A stretch of 64,000 nucleotides of DNA from Caprimulgus europaeus. Lineage: Eukaryota > Chordata > Aves > Caprimulgiformes > Caprimulgidae. The stretch lies in assembly GCA_907165065.1 (NCBI GenBank), contig OU015534.1:9617686-9681685 (forward strand), given 5' to 3'. Below are positions 11,849-25,619 of the stretch, in pieces; within the stretch, counting starts at the first letter, position 1, and each line of letters opens with the position of its first letter. The position numbers and the translations under genes were made by a program. The notes under the pieces are model-generated. The model searched no databases. It was not told where the DNA came from and saw nothing but the letters and a program-made list of their open reading frames with translations.

Positions 11849-14126
11849 GTAGTGGTCTCCTAAACATCTTTATTTCAGTTGAGGCTTCCTGGAGAACCAT
11901 ATTTTATGCAAAAGAGCCTGAGCCAAAGTGTCTGGAGGTGGAGATAAAGTCCCATTCAGCCAGACTGAGCCCCTCAGCATCCTTGATGCATTTACTGCTC
12001 ATCTTTCTAGAGATCATGCTCTCCCAGGTAAGGAAATCTGGGGGGATCACAAGAAGGTCTAATGGGAGCAGAAAGCACCAATTCTTTGAAACATCATTTC
12101 ACAGCCAGCGATGCAAGGCTCAAAAATGCACAATCACCAATGGTAAAGCAGGAACCTCCTCGCCATGGCCATATGGGTCTGGGACTCAGTTGAGGAACTT
12201 CTTTTCTTTCTTGGGAAAAAAATATGCATAAAATGGAAAAAGGGGAGGGTTTGCCTGAATGACAACAAAATTGCTAATCATTTTAATATTTTTGTCATTT
12301 TATGCCATGTGGCCAAAAATGTTATGTTAACATTTATAGAAACCAGCCATTTTAAGGTTTTGGTTGCCAAAAGCAAAGGAAGCAAAGGGTGTTTTTTCAG
12401 CTTTTTAAAACCACAGTCTTATGGGGAAAAATGAACATTTTTACTGCAATTTTTTTCCCTTTATTTACTTTGCTAGAAAATAAATTTCTACTGGGAAAGT
12501 GATAAAAATTAAAAACAATCGTTGTGCAGTCACTCATCCAGGCTTTTCATGGATTTGCTGGAAACACAGTAGAAATAAAAATCTCACTCATACCATGACA
12601 GGTCTTTCAATTTTTCTGAAAGTTTATGGCACCCCAGCAGGGCCAGCTTTGTTTTTAAACAAGCAGCAGCTAAATCCTGGGTTTGAAGCCAGCTGATAGA
12701 TGATCTCAGAGGAAACAACACCACTTTTGTAAAGTGCTGTTTTGCTTCCTCCCTCCAAGTTTGGATTTAATGGTTTATTTATGATATGAAGGAGTGAAGT
12801 ACTTTCACTTATTCTAATGACGAGCAAAGTCCCGGCTGCAGAGTGAAGGTAGCCTGGTTTCTTCTCAGCTCTCCCAAGGATGACTCGGGTAGACGGGAAG
12901 AAGTTTTGCTCCATAGCCCCACACTCTCTGCAGCAATAGGAGGGTGAAGACACACAGTCAGACACCATGGGGAAATCTACACTCAGTATCAGAATAGATC
13001 TGAAGCTCAAAATTGAAAAGCATTTTCCAGCACCTCTGGGCCCTGATCTCCAAACCCACAGCCTCATAAAACTTGCAATCAGACTATGAACAAATGGGGA
13101 GTTGCAATGAGATCTTCTACAAGCAGAGTAATCCCAGCTCCCAGTTGCAATGTAATCTAGTGTCTACCATGGCTGCTGGCTGATACTGGAAATACAAAAT
13201 GAAGGGGAGAGACCTGAGACATTTCCAGCTATTTTCTGTGTGAAGAAATCCCAGCTGCTTCATGCAAAGCCTCTGAGCCTCAGGGACTCAATCTGGGGTC
13301 CTACTGCTTGTTTTGCCCAAGGACCAAGGAGAGGAGAGTAAGACAGCCAATGGTTTCACTACAAGGAGTGACCAAGCAGGATCCCAGCTGGAAAGAGAAG
13401 TACAAGGGGAAATATGATTCGGTTTTACAAAATGCTGGGCATGGACAAGAAGCAGTTGTTCGTGATCTCATGCAACACCAGAATTAGAATTGCTGGAGTG
13501 GGAGCATCAAACGAAACTAGTCTGTGGCAGATTCAAGGTAAACACAAGGAAGTAGGTTGGGTGGTTCACATGCAACATGTGGGACTGCCACAGTATGTGT
13601 AATTAACAGATAATACAGGTTAAAGGGATAACTGCACAAATTCAAGAAAGAAAAAAAAACAACACAGGGTCATTAAAAAATATTAAACCACCTCTAGTTC
13701 AGGAGGTGTTTGGAGAGTACTTGGAGGATGGACAGTACTTGGAAATATCCTACACGCTTGCCCTACACCTCTCCTCTTCTGTTCGTACCCCACTTGCAGC
13801 TTCAGTCAGAGACAAGGTCCTGGATCAGACAGACCCTCGGGGTGGCCACTTCTACTTTCTGAGATCAAAATCCTGAAATGCCCCATGGAGGCATGCCCAG
13901 GCTTCAGCTGCCCTCCCACCACCTCCAGAGAAGCTGCCTGACCCCAAATAAAGTGTGATGGAGAGCTGACATGTTGAAGACATACAGCTGCCATGACCTA
14001 CTTCTCAGGCAGACATGGACCTGCACAAAGCCAGCTACCAGTTTCCTGACTGACAGTTTCACAAACAACAAACCATTTAAAATTAATCAAACCAACTATT
14101 GAGCTTTCCCCATAGTAGGAGATGGT

Positions 14127-14190
14127 GGGTTTTTCTGGTTCAGTTTTGGGGGTGGGGTTTTTTGGTTTTTTTGTTTGGGTTTTTTTTTTG
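14127..14190. repeat. G/T-rich low-complexity tract
   Basis: About 64 bases almost free of A and C, mixing GGGG and TTTTTT blocks. G/T strings of this kind are common in bird genomes. The tract is also translated by open frames on both strands, which is why those frames are not taken as genes. Confidence 0.85.
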
Positions 14191-15840
14191 AAAGGGCAGC
14201 AAGAAATCAGCCCTGAGTATGAAGAAGACACTCAGCCTATAGGAGCACCGTCTGCTAGAAAACTCCTTCTGCAGGCACACGGCCCTGCACACATGTCCAG
14301 GGTCCCTTCAGGGACTTCAGCATGAAACTGTGCAGGACCACTCTGGGGACAAGAGGATTAAGGTTTTCATTGCCTTTGTGTGTATGGGTTGCAGGGAGAA
14401 GCAGATGAGATTAAAGCTTTGAGACTTCTTTCCAGTTTAAGGTTTCCTACTGCAATTACAAACCAGGATTAGCAGCCTTGGTATACCAGAGAGCAGCACA
14501 ATCCTCCAGAAATATCTCAGATGCTATTTTTAGCTACCAATTATTATCCCATTGCTACTCTGCTCCAGGTCCCAGTGCTTTCCCCGAGCCTCACAAAAGA
14601 CTTCTTAGCACTCCTGAATTCCATGCAGATCTGGCTATCTCATGCTTTGCCCAGGACACAGGGAGAGGAGCAGCAGCTTATACATGCACAACTTCCAATG
14701 GGGATCAGCCATGGAAGGCGCATAAAGTGATATTAGCAAAAATTTGGTAGAAAGAAGCCATGTTGGTGTCATTTAACACAATGAAAAGCATAATTGGTTA
14801 CAGCTGACAAACACAGAATTGCATTAAACAGAACATTGGATACTGGGCCATGGTTTACATCAAATTGTCAATCTCAATATGGCAGTCCCCTAAAAACGCT
14901 GCTTTTTCTGTAAACCCTCAGGAAACATAGCAAATCATGGTAACATGTTTATAGTCCTCAAATGCCACACAAGGAACCTGATATGTGTCTTTTATGATGG
15001 GATATACTGGAGGGCGTTTCAGCGCGTCCATACTCATTTTCCAAATACATTACACAGCTTTGTTAAGCCTTCCTGAATCTCTCAGAGACTGACTTTTTGA
15101 TCAAGCCATGGAGTGGACAAACCTCAAGGCCAAACTCACTCAATAAAAGTGAGATCATTTGCCTTATCTCCATGTTGTTTTCTGTCTTCAAGTCTGGCAA
15201 TTAAGGCTGGAAATGGCAGCGATGACAGGTAGATCTTCATAATCTGCCCCTGAACTTCGCTGTCCACTGCTGTCATATAAATTGATGGCTGCCCTTGGAC
15301 TTTGGCACTAACTTGACACCAGCAACCACAGTAGTAGGATGATATTATTTACAAGCAAACAAAATTTTGTTTCTGTGCTTACTGTGGCTGGAATTCAAGT
15401 TATTCCAAGATGGTTTGGGTTTCCTGCACCTATTTATTCATGAGATCCTTCAGGGAAGGGGTAGATTTACATGGTGCTAACTGCACCCTCCACCTGCCTG
15501 CAGCCCCCCAAGATGGAGGGGCAGGAGGAGAGGACACCTGGGTTGGTCTAAATGGAGAAGGTACCTTCAACACAGTCAAGTGGTTTTGCTTGGGAATGCA
15601 CACCAGGTCTTGCTGCCTTTAAGCACACCTTGCCATGTTAGGAATTTTCATGAGCGGCAGAGATTGTGAAAATTGGCACCCTGGAAGGTTTGTGGTTTAG
15701 ATTCTCCAGTGTTGTCCTGGAGTCAAACTATCACAGGTGTCTAATACTCAGGCTGAGCTCAAGCTGAAGATCTTCCAGGGGAGGCTAAGAGTGTTTTTCC
15801 TTCACCCACCTTCAGATTTTCATGAATCTGGTTAGCAGTT

Positions 15841-15856
15841 GGGGGGAGGGGGGGGG
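15841..15856 (+). repeat. G-rich run
   Basis: Sixteen bases, fifteen of them G, interrupted by a single A. Runs like this can form G-quadruplex-type structures and are prone to sequencing error. Nothing around it suggests a promoter. Confidence 0.85.
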
Positions 15857-16367
15857 TTTAAGACCTCCAGCTCTGTGCTAGTTTTTCTGCCAAATCTATC
15901 ATGTCAGTGGAAATAAGGACAAATGGATAGACTGACTATTTGCATAAGGAAAGCAAACTGAAAAATAATACAGTTTAATTTTCAACTCCAGAAGGACATA
16001 ATAATTTACAGCAGGAAAAAACATTTTGAAAACTCAAACAAGCTGTTTAAAATGATGATCCCAACTACCTACTCTGTAGATGACCTGCTACGATATCGGC
16101 ATATCTTCAAGGTTTCAAGATAAGGAACTACAACACAAGGTAGATCTTTACAGCAGGATGGCAGCACTTTGATTTCATTCGAAGTCCTGGTTTACTACCA
16201 TGAGTACTCGATCAGCCTTGCAGAAAATAGCTTTGAGCTAACTTTATTAAAGAACAAACAAGAAGAAGAGTCAACAAAACTGTTCTCTAAGTTTTGAATA
16301 CCAGGAGGGGAGGAAGCTTTATTGCTTTATGCTACTACATTACACAGATACAACAACAGCTGTCAAC

Positions 16368-16665
16368 AATAATATTATCTGTATTACAGCAGAGATCCCA
16401 ACTGAGACTAAGGGCTCATTGTGCTGGACACTTGTGAAAAATCAACAAGAAATACACTGTAAGAAATCACCCCCTAAAGAAACTCAATACTAAATAGGCA
16501 AGAGGGAAAGAAGCAGGGTAAATGAAATGACCCCTGCTTTTACAGATAGGAAACTGAGGAACACAAAGGAAAAATGACTTGCCAGAGGCTGCAACAAGAA
16601 GTCTGTGGCAGAGCCATAACTGAGTGCAGATTTTCCAAGTACAACTCCAATACCATCCAAATCCA
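16368..16665 (+). mobile_element. CORE-SINE (MIR-like, amniote) relic
   Basis: The segment follows the order I remember for the old amniote MIR-like SINE: a start with ATTATCTGTATTACAGCAG, then CCCAACTGAGACTAAGGGCT, CATTGTGCTGGACACT, AATACTAAATAGGCAAGA, TTTTACAGATAGGAAACTGA, ATGACTTGCCAGAGGCTGCA and GTCTGTGGCAGAGCCATAAC. The copy is close to full length and on the plus strand. Divergence is visible throughout, so it is an ancient insertion. The minus frame at 16490-16783 overlaps it and is not a gene. Confidence 0.85.
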
Positions 16666-17054
16666 GTAGCAGACTTGCCTTTAAATCAGCCGCAATAACA
16701 TTACGATTGGATCTCACTTGTAATCTAACTGGAGAAATCGGAAGCGCATATACATTTCTTTTTCTCTTTCTTTTTAGGAGCACTCTTATTTAGTCCACAC
16801 CACATTTTGCTCAGGACTGTAAATTCTTCATAAAATGGGTCCTTTGTGTCTAATTTTCTCCACTTAACCTAGAGGCTGCATTTTTAGGTGCTGTGCCAGA
16901 CACAAGCTTGTTTCAGCAACTGGGCACTCCTCTTCTTCCTAATGCTCCTTTACACGCTCAAGGCCAAACCTGCTCATCTCCTGCTCCCTCCACAGCATCT
17001 GCAGGAGATACAGGAACATTTAACACAGCTAACACATTCCCAGCATGCTGCTGT

Positions 17055-17740
17055 GAACGGAAAGCTCCTGAACAAATGCCGCAGCCCTGTAACGTGACGC
17101 GTTGGATGAACACTTAAACTTATGCGGTTAACAAGAGTCAACACGATAATTTGGTGTTAGTCAGAATTACCACGGTTGGATTACCCGTTTTTCAGCTTCT
17201 CCTATTCTAAGCCATCTTAGTGGCCTTGATTCATAAAAGACATAGATCTCCCCATTTCAAATTGCCCCTTCATGTAAATACTGTCAGTACAAATAAAGTA
17301 ATTACTGTCAAACCATCTGAAAATGATCAACACGCTTCACTGCCAAGTAAGCAAAGTCCATAACAAGATAGTAATTTGCACCTTTTTTTTTTTTTTTAAT
17401 TTCAGGAAAAATTCACTTTCTTCAGTGCATAAGTTAAGCATGGAACATATTATTTAATCCTAATGCAAATCACACCAGCAGGAAATGTCGTAAAGAAAAA
17501 AGTAATCTTCTGAAGGAAAAATAAATTATCAACCACGTTAAGAAGGAAAGAAACATTCTTGAATAATTTTTTTCTTTGTTGGTATTGGCTGGCAGCATAA
17601 TCCTTCCAAGTAAATTGTAATTTCCAAATTAGATTATACATTATGTCATATTAGTTTTATATTAGAAAAACAAACTGACTGGAAGGAAAAATGCCAAAGT
17701 CGACTTGCCTGGTAAAATTTTTGTGTTTCTACTATGAAAT
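17055..17740. promoter_or_regulatory. Candidate constrained non-coding segment
   Basis: The first 135 bases (17055-17190) hold about nine CpG dinucleotides, including AACGTGACGCGTTGG, beside AT-rich DNA where CpG is otherwise rare. The DNA after it is AT-rich but not simple repeat, and includes a perfect octamer ATGCAAAT (17463-17470), the POU-factor recognition word, plus several TAAT words. This texture resembles distal enhancers of developmental genes. Conservation cannot be tested here, so this is inference from composition. Confidence 0.3.
17383..17397 (+). repeat. Poly-T run (15 T)
   Basis: A homopolymer of 15 T inside AT-rich DNA. No retroposon body was recognised on the complementary strand. 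Confidence 0.85.
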
Positions 17741-17748
17741 GCTTAATG

Positions 17749-17776
17749 TTTTTTTTCTTCTTTTTTTTTTTTTTTT
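17749..17776 (+). repeat. T-rich homopolymer tract
   Basis: Twenty-eight bases of T with two single C interruptions. Nothing recognisable adjoins it. Confidence 0.85.
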
Positions 17777-19841
17777 AACAAGTTTTACAGCAAACATAAA
17801 ACCTAAATTAAGGCAAGATATTTACTTTACCTGACCAAACCCTATTTGAACCATAAATAGGAGAAGAAAGACCGAGCATTTTCAGGACACCACATAACCA
17901 TAGCAACAGCTATCTCTGTGTATAAATACAGATACCAGCATGGAAATTTTTATGAGTTATGCATCAGTCAAGAATATAAGCACCTCTTGCACTCAAAAAT
18001 AACTTACATACAGAAAAAAAATTGAACATACACAGGTCAAGCGATCTAAACTTGGGAAATGCAGAATTGAGAATGTCTGTGTAACTTTTGCACAGCTCCT
18101 TGGCTGTCACACACAACTCTTTAAATATACCACCCTCTGGTTTTATGGCATTTCCAAGTTCAGATCAGCTGATGAGTAGAAAATGCTTTGGTACTAATTA
18201 ACAAATCCAGAGAATTTGAAGTGCATCTTTATACATACAAAGGGAAAATAACCTGTAATGGGGAGAGAGATGTAGGAAAGGAAGAGAAATCTGTGCACCC
18301 CAATCCAGCAGACTGACAATGCCTATGAACCCTAACAGCAAGTACTTTGAAACAGTATATGTTCAGTATCCTAAAGATACCTCTGCTGCTAGACTTTTCC
18401 CAAATGACAAGACCACTGAAAACTGACCTAACCACCCATGTGCTCAAAGGAATGTCTGGACATGAAATCATCCTAGATGTTAAAAAAAACTATATATATA
18501 TATTACCAAGAAATTGGGCCTCTAAAGACAATTCTGAACTCAAGTTTTAAATGAACCGAAAAACAGAGGTTTAAATGCAAGTTCCCACTTCATCTCAGCT
18601 ACAATCTCACTACTCCCATAATATAATACTATAAAATATAATAGGGTGGTTTTCACTCTCATACATTTTTATATCATCACAGCTACAGCACCATTACTAT
18701 TAAAACAGACAGATACACAGACATGTCTATCTTACTTCCTGCAAATGTTACACTTACAAGCTTTTTAAAAGGAGTCAAGAGATTATTAATAGATGTACTA
18801 ACATGGTGGTGAACATGAGCACTGTGAGGTACAGAACACTACAAAGCCCTTAGTAAAAAGTAACTCTAAGCCACGATTCTACACAATCTGTTGGCTTCCA
18901 TAACAATTTATAATCTTTTTTAAAAACATCTATTAATCACCTGCTAATCTTTAGCAAATACTTCTAAATGGATTTTTCATAAGAAGCAACATACACACAT
19001 AATGTTGGGATTTTGTGCGAGACTGTCATTGATGGCAGGGTAAAGCAAGCAAGGAGCCAAGCTCCATGCTATGTAGCCGCATTTGATTTTTGTATTTGAT
19101 CATGGGTGTCATGGTGTACCTATTTGGATAGTTTATTCCCAGTTTGATCTCATTGTGCTAAACCTCTAATGATTTACACAGCCCTGTTAGTCTCACTTAA
19201 TCTGTTATATACATTGTTTGCATTTAGATGGCTAGAAATGGTTTCCTAAGGCATAACCCTGGGGTTATGGCATCTTTCATGAAGGGCTAAGAGATATTAC
19301 TTTCCTCTAAAACTCATCACAATGATGTACAGACCTGATAAGAGGGTTTTTATAAGTCATTTGATGTGGGTCTGATCTTCCCTAGCTTCACCCATCTCAA
19401 ACTTGCACAGCCAGACTAAACTTCTTGCCAACACCAACAGAGAGGGACTTCATGGAACAAGGAAAAGAAACGTTGGCTTTGCATTTACTCTTTTCCATCA
19501 CACCTTAAAAGAAGGGCAGTTGATGAGTGTGCAAGTCTGCAAGATGCTTTATTTCTTGACTCCTTGTTCTACTAACCCACGGGACTTCCTCTCCCACAAC
19601 ATCAGCAGATCCAAGAGTCTCACTGGATATGAAAAAGGATGACATTCTGATGGAAATTATAACTCCTCTATGATGTAGGCAAAAGCACAAAACACAAGAG
19701 ATGTAACCCTTCAGTCTTCTATACAGCAATATCTAATGTATGTGAGCAATAAATTAATTTCTCTGACATTGTGATACAAATTTATCTAAGGAATTTTGAA
19801 CTTTACCTCTATTATTGATCTCAGTCAAAGAAAGGACTAAA

Positions 19842-19860
19842 CATATCATGACATGATATG
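19842..19860. repeat. 19-bp palindrome with one-base centre
   Basis: The perfect 9-bp arms CATATCATG and CATGATATG flank a single A. Symmetry ends exactly at the arm edges. It lies in unremarkable AT-rich DNA. Confidence 0.8.
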
Positions 19861-20609
19861 GTGCATCCCACCCTCTCTCATGCAGGAAACCAGTATTTGA
19901 CTTTGGCATAAAGTATCTTTTCATTCTTTCCCTCCCAGGCCTGACCCCAGATATTCCTTTCTCCGATGACATTCCCAGAGAGGCAATCGATGTAAGATAT
20001 GGTTTTTGCACATTTACCAAAATATCCTTTTTCATCTTTTCTTTTTCTTTTTTTCACCCTTTTGAGACAGAGCTAACAGGGATTTTACTGGAGGACTAAA
20101 AATGCAAGTTCAGGTTCTAAACCCATGCTCAGAGCACAGCCTTTCACAAAACCTTTTGTGACACAAAATGCAACCAGTGGATAAAGAAGGAGGAGGGAAA
20201 TAATAAAAGCAACAATTCTGAAAACTGAAGGCTCTCACAATGTCCATAAAACAGCAGTTTCAAGAGAGTCAGAGTCCCAGCCAAGACAGACAAGACATAC
20301 ATACACATACATATACAAAGAGTCCTGAAGACCATATCCAGAATGATATAATGGGTTTGCAGGCACACTTCAATTGCTCCTTCATTTTGTAGGCTGCCAT
20401 TATTTAGCTTAATAGGAAACTCAAAGAAAGGAAGGCGGAAGTTAAATGAAGTAACCTCCTGCCCAGCCCTGATGTATTATACTGGCTTCCTTTATACCGG
20501 CTCATTTGTACCTATAGAAACTGTTCTCAATGACACAGGGACCAGGGATAAAGAACCTGACTTGATCATAGTCACCCATTACCATGAATGCTACTCAACA
20601 GCTTCTTCC

Positions 20610-20630
20610 TTTTTTTTTTTTTTTTTTTTT
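20610..20630 (+). repeat. Poly-T run (21 T)
   Basis: An uninterrupted 21-T run, one of the longest homopolymers in the window. It follows CTTCTTCC and precedes AAATCC. Read on the minus strand it could be a poly-A tail, but no element body was recognised. Confidence 0.85.
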
Positions 20631-23600
20631 AAATCCTTTTTAACACAATATTTCTTGCCACTGAACTCCACTGGAAACACATATACTGCAAACATCTGCT
20701 TTTACACAGTCTTTGAGCTGTGATTTCAGAGGAAGCCTGAAAAGCTCAGTCCAAAGTTGTTATCTGGGGACACATTATTTAAATGAGAATCTTTAGTACA
20801 CCATGTCAGAAGGCCATCTTCATCTCTGTAATTCCAGGGAAGTGGAGGCGCTGCACTGTGAAGAATTTGGCATCTTACCTACATAAAATAAACAGTTGCA
20901 GTGCCTGTAGGTCTCAAAAATAGTAGTAAAGGTTCTTTTTAATAATCCTCAGTCTACTATTTCAATAGCTAGACTACACATTGCATCTCCCCACATGTAT
21001 AATACAGCTGCTTTATGTTGGCCTTCTAACTGTTCATTATTTTTGTTTTTATAATAAGAAATGTATGGAAACAAATGACCCTTTCAAAGTGCCGATCTGT
21101 TAAAAGAAATAGCAAACAACCCCAAAGCCACAGAGACTCTTCTACTGGCACAAGAATGGTGGCCCTTAGTCATTTCAGGCTTCAAATGAGATAACACTTT
21201 GAAACAACATTCATTAATGTTCGAAATCCCAATATAGAGCAATTTAATTCAACTGGCTTTGTTCTTTAGAAGAAACCTAAAGGGGAAGGCGGGAAGGGTA
21301 AAAAGACAGCTTAAGTCATATAAACTTTCACCAAAGAACAAATCAAAACATCTGAGGTTCATTCAATAGGGCTAACTGGCCTCGGCAAGAAGACAGACAA
21401 AGAAGCATTGTATTGTTCCACAGAGTGAGGTTTTTCCAGGAACATCCCGTCAGATGCTTTCCATGCAAACACCCTGCAGCTGAGAGTAGGTGGATTTGAA
21501 ACAGCGTAAGATCAGTAAAAATCCAGCTTTCCATTTCACAGGAAGTTGATTGTTAAAAGAGTAATGTAGTTGTCCATAGCATGTAAGACAGGCCACACAG
21601 AGCTTGGCCATCATGTTACTGCTCAATGTGCCTTAATATCATGGTATATACATACTGAATATCTTCCCTAACCCACTCTGAAAACTTCAAGAGCTAAAAA
21701 GGTCAAGCCTTTTAAACAAACGAACATGGATCATCTCTAATAAAAGGCAAAATCTAACCACCTTTTCCTAAAGAACAAATGATCCCACTCCCTCTATTAG
21801 CCTTGTAAAGAGTTTTTTAATACCACATTTTGTCACCCCATCTTTCAGTCCCAGTGCTCACAAACAGGAGGAGCAGAGAGGATCAGTAACAAGGAACATT
21901 ATTGATCCTGCCTCAACTCATGAGAAAAGGAAGTGATGGCGAGGGCATCAGCGTGAAACCAAGAATTCTGCTGGTCTTTGACGTTTACTGCTCCATTTTT
22001 TCATGTGATTTATTCTTCAAAATTATGAGCGGAAAGAGATCTGACTAAAAAGCCCTGATTCAAATGGTCTTTGCATATATCCACATTTGGACCAGCAACA
22101 GGACAAGAATGAGCCAAGGTCTCGAATGGCTGCTGCATAAGGCATGATCCAACAGAGAAGGACTTCTCAAATTAGAAGAGATAACTGAGATGGGATGTGG
22201 TCGAGATCAGTGGGGCCATGGCCACAGTGAGTAAGAATGAATTTTTTTACTTTCCTTTCCAACAGAAGGGCTGGGAAACAGAGAAGAAAATAGCAAAGAG
22301 CAGACTGAGAACAAACGAAAGCAAACAGCTCTTTCCCCAGCACCTGGTGAAGCTAAGGAACTCCTTGCTCGGGGCGCTACGAAACATACATGCATTCAAA
22401 AAGCAATCAGCCAAGTTCATCAGAAAAAACCTCCTCAAATACAAAACATCACCTTCGCCTGATGCATCTTTGAGTCACAAAATTCTGAAGGTTAAAAGAG
22501 TGATGCTGGAAAAACATCACCAGATGCTTGCCCTGTTGTAATTTTTCTTTGGCATACCCTGTTGACCACCATCAATAGCAGAGTATCAGGTTAGAGAGAC
22601 CTTTAGCATTACCCAGTATAACCAATCCTACATTATGTGAACTACCACAGCAACCGCCTCTGTGTGTTCCTAGCCTGCAGCAAACATGAGGTAATTTGGA
22701 TTCATTTAATCCACCCAGAAGGAGGTTTAAGCTAGGCTGAATCGTCGCACATATGCCAATAGCCAAAGCACAGATGCACGGTTACCTCAAGCTAGCCACC
22801 AGGAGCCAAGGAGCCACTGACCATTGACTCTGCATGTTAAAGTTCACTCGAGCCCCAGAGGATAATGAGTCTCTAGACCTGTCTGAGCCCCTCCCACAGA
22901 TTGCAACAAACCAACATTTCATTTGCAGTGTGATCTTTGGGGTGTGCCTTCAGCCAAGAGATCACAGAGATATCCCAGTCAATGGTGATGAAGTTCTGAC
23001 TGGTTCAAGTCCTGGCCACACTACAGTTTTGGAAGTAAAGATTTTCCCAGGGAGGTAAAAGCAGAAATCAGGTGAAGCAATTCAGTTTTGCCTTGTTGGC
23101 TGGGCAAACCCAGCAGCTTTCCAGGTTAATTTCCAGTTTAATGTTTACAGATCCTACCTAGCTCAGGCACCAAGTGCACAGTGAGCAGAACCTCTGGTTT
23201 CAAGATGAATGCTCAGCATTGCTGCAGCCACTTCTCAAATGCATATTGCAAGCCCAGCTTTACAGGTTGGCCACATGAGTCAATGTTCTTGCTTTTGAGG
23301 GATTAACCAGACCCTCTCCAGAACTTCAGGGCAGTTTTTTTTCTTGCTCTTGTAACACTGCTGCAAGGAATCCATGCTGACGTCAATAGTCTCCCACAGG
23401 AATGTTGCTGCGGGAGCATCTGCAAATGATTAATAACTGGGAAAGAGCAAGACGAAAAGGTTCCAGTTGGTAATGAGGCTCCAATGGATGGTCCTGGGGT
23501 GTCAGAAGTGTTAGGATGATACTCAAGTCATCTTATCACTGTTTTCCTGCCATTCCAGAATATGGATGTGAAGAACAGCCCAGAGGCACAAGTGGGAAAG

Positions 23601-25619
23601 ATCAGCAACCCTGGGGAGGGGATGTGAAATGACTGATCATTCTGTATCAATGGCCAGGTCTGCAAGACCTAGCCTCCAAGTCGCATGGATCTTCTTAATG
23701 GTAAGGGGAACCAGATGCCCATTAGTCAAAGATGTGGCTAATTATCAACCAATGGCATGCTGGCCTAGCTTGTAACCTGTGGGTTGGGCTGCCTGCAAAA
23801 TGGCAATGGGACTCTCCAGCAGGGCTGTGTGGGAGTTAGTGATTTCAGCACAGATTCATGCAAACTTCTTATTAGACTACTTGACCTCTGGGTTCTCCAC
23901 GCCAGGTTGGATCTTCACCTGGGAGCAACAAAGCAGTTCACCTGACTAACATGGAATCAGGCTGTCTTGCATCAGAGGAGGTGGTGAAGGATTGAAATAA
24001 AAGCCAGCATTTAAAATAATCAAAAACCTGAGCATCTCATGGAGATAGATCCTCTAAGGTCTCCGTGGAGAGAATTCCCATTGATTTCAACACACAAGGA
24101 GAGCTTAGAGGAGCAGACCCCTGAACCCAGGTCAAAGCAATGAACGATACCCAGTTCTGCTGCAAAAGACATAAATCAGCCACATTCATTCCAAACCAGG
24201 CCCTGCAGCATGACCCTTAACCAACCTTTCAGTGAACCTGAGATATGGTTTTCAAATTTGTAATGAAACCTGAAACTAAGTGATTTTCACCTGGTTCTGG
24301 CTTTCACAGAAAACATTTCACAGCAAGCTTTATTCCCTAGGTGTGATCCCTTAATTTCTTTGTTAAATTCAACCAGTTCTTTGAACTAGGAAAGCCAAAG
24401 AGTAACCTGGTGACAATTGCGTGAAATGCATTAAATTTTGAGTACAAATATGAGCTCATCAAAGTGGACACCTTCCATGGAGTTCCCTAAGGCATTTTCA
24501 AGACATGTCACTTCAAAATCATGTGCCTCAAAAAAATTAAAAGAATAAAACCTATGCTAGATTTTCATGTAAACGTTTCCACAACCAATAGCACCTCTGA
24601 GTTGTATCCCCGGCCTGTGAACTCTAAGTGTAAGTAGTTAGTGTGGCCATTAAACATCTTGAAAGCTAGCCCCACCAGGACAGTGCTGGTCTGCAGAAGG
24701 GCTTCCATACCATAGGAAAACCCAAGTCTGGAGTAGGCTGTGTGCCATTAATGTGTGCTGCTCTATTTCAGGTTGTCTGCTAGCAAAGACTTCATAAAGG
24801 TCCTTTCTGAAGGACTGAAAAGTCCTGCCTAGTTGAAGCCCATTAGCTAGCTATGTGTCTGAAGAGAAGACAAAATGGATCTGCATAGATCTAACATGAA
24901 TTAACTTGCCACCCCCCAACAAGCATCTTAAACACCTAAATGAGTCAGGACACACAGCACTGAACCAAGGAAAAACTCAACTTCTGGAGAAATATCCTGA
25001 TTGAAGAGGGAGCAGAATAAAACCCAGAAAAATTCACCAATCCTAAGAACAGGTGCATCAGACCACTGAGGCCTCATGCTCAGTCCCCTCCATTAGACTT
25101 CTAGCTCAGCTGGAGCATGCACAGTGTCCCAGAGAATCACCAAGCCTCTAAGTCCAAGCCCTCAGAGGTTAACTCCAAACCTCCACAACCCATGCAGGTG
25201 CTCTGTTATCCCTGCAACCATGGAGGAAGAGGGGCCATAGGTTAGTGGGGAACAGGCTGAACAAAGCCATTGCATTGCTGCTCTTAGCCTCCTAACGGAG
25301 CGACCCGTGATGGTAGAGTGCAAGCATGAAGGAGGCAGCTCGGAGGAGAGGTGTGTGACTAAGCACCCCTTTACAGCTCTGCTCTCCCCAAAACCATCAC
25401 CCTGGACAGTCTTTCGGCTGAAAATGTAACATCTGATGCTAGAGCCGTACGTGAACTGACTTATCAGCAAGGGAGCTCATGGTGCATCGACAACTACTGG
25501 ACAGCAGAGATGCTCGAGTGTTCCCAGAGCTTTGCATCCCACTTGCTCTCCAAAGATTGGCACGATCCAACCAACCACCCTTTGAACCAAGGCTCAGTGC
25601 ATGTTTTCTTTCACACTGG

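Larger units (their letters stand above)
11860..16367. other. Anonymous non-coding DNA
   Basis: Nothing coding is supported. The part at 12200-12490 is AT-rich and repetitive in texture, with recurring GGAAAAA and CATTTTT words, and may be a badly decayed repeat. A G/T-rich low-complexity string lies at 14127-14190 and a G run at 15841-15856. The 147-codon minus frame at 12624-13067 has no recognisable features. Confidence 0.55.
16666..25600. other. Anonymous single-copy DNA
   Basis: Apart from the candidate segment at 17055-17740 and several homopolymers (T runs at 17383-17397, 17749-17776 and 20610-20630), I recognise nothing here. It is AT-rich to about 22 kb and more balanced afterwards. 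The 114-codon frame at 22197-22541 is lysine-rich with no recognisable domain. No gene or clear transposon is supported. Confidence 0.55.

Noticed and set aside
12685-12715. GATAGATGATCTCAGAGG, like the CR1 word before its 3' end
   Set aside because: Too short, and the flanks do not match CR1 in either direction.
16757-16777. Pyrimidine tract ending in TTTTTAG, like a splice acceptor
   Set aside because: No donor or open interval follows sensibly; T-rich DNA produces many such sites (also near 36729, 38435 and 44119).
18719-18728. AGACATGTCT, a perfect p53-type half-site
   Set aside because: No second half-site at an acceptable spacing; single half-sites occur by chance.
25132-25175. CAGAGAATCACCAAGCCTCT, like the complement of a CR1 3' end
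   Set aside because: Matches only if a dozen bases are assumed lost, and no CR1 sequence follows.
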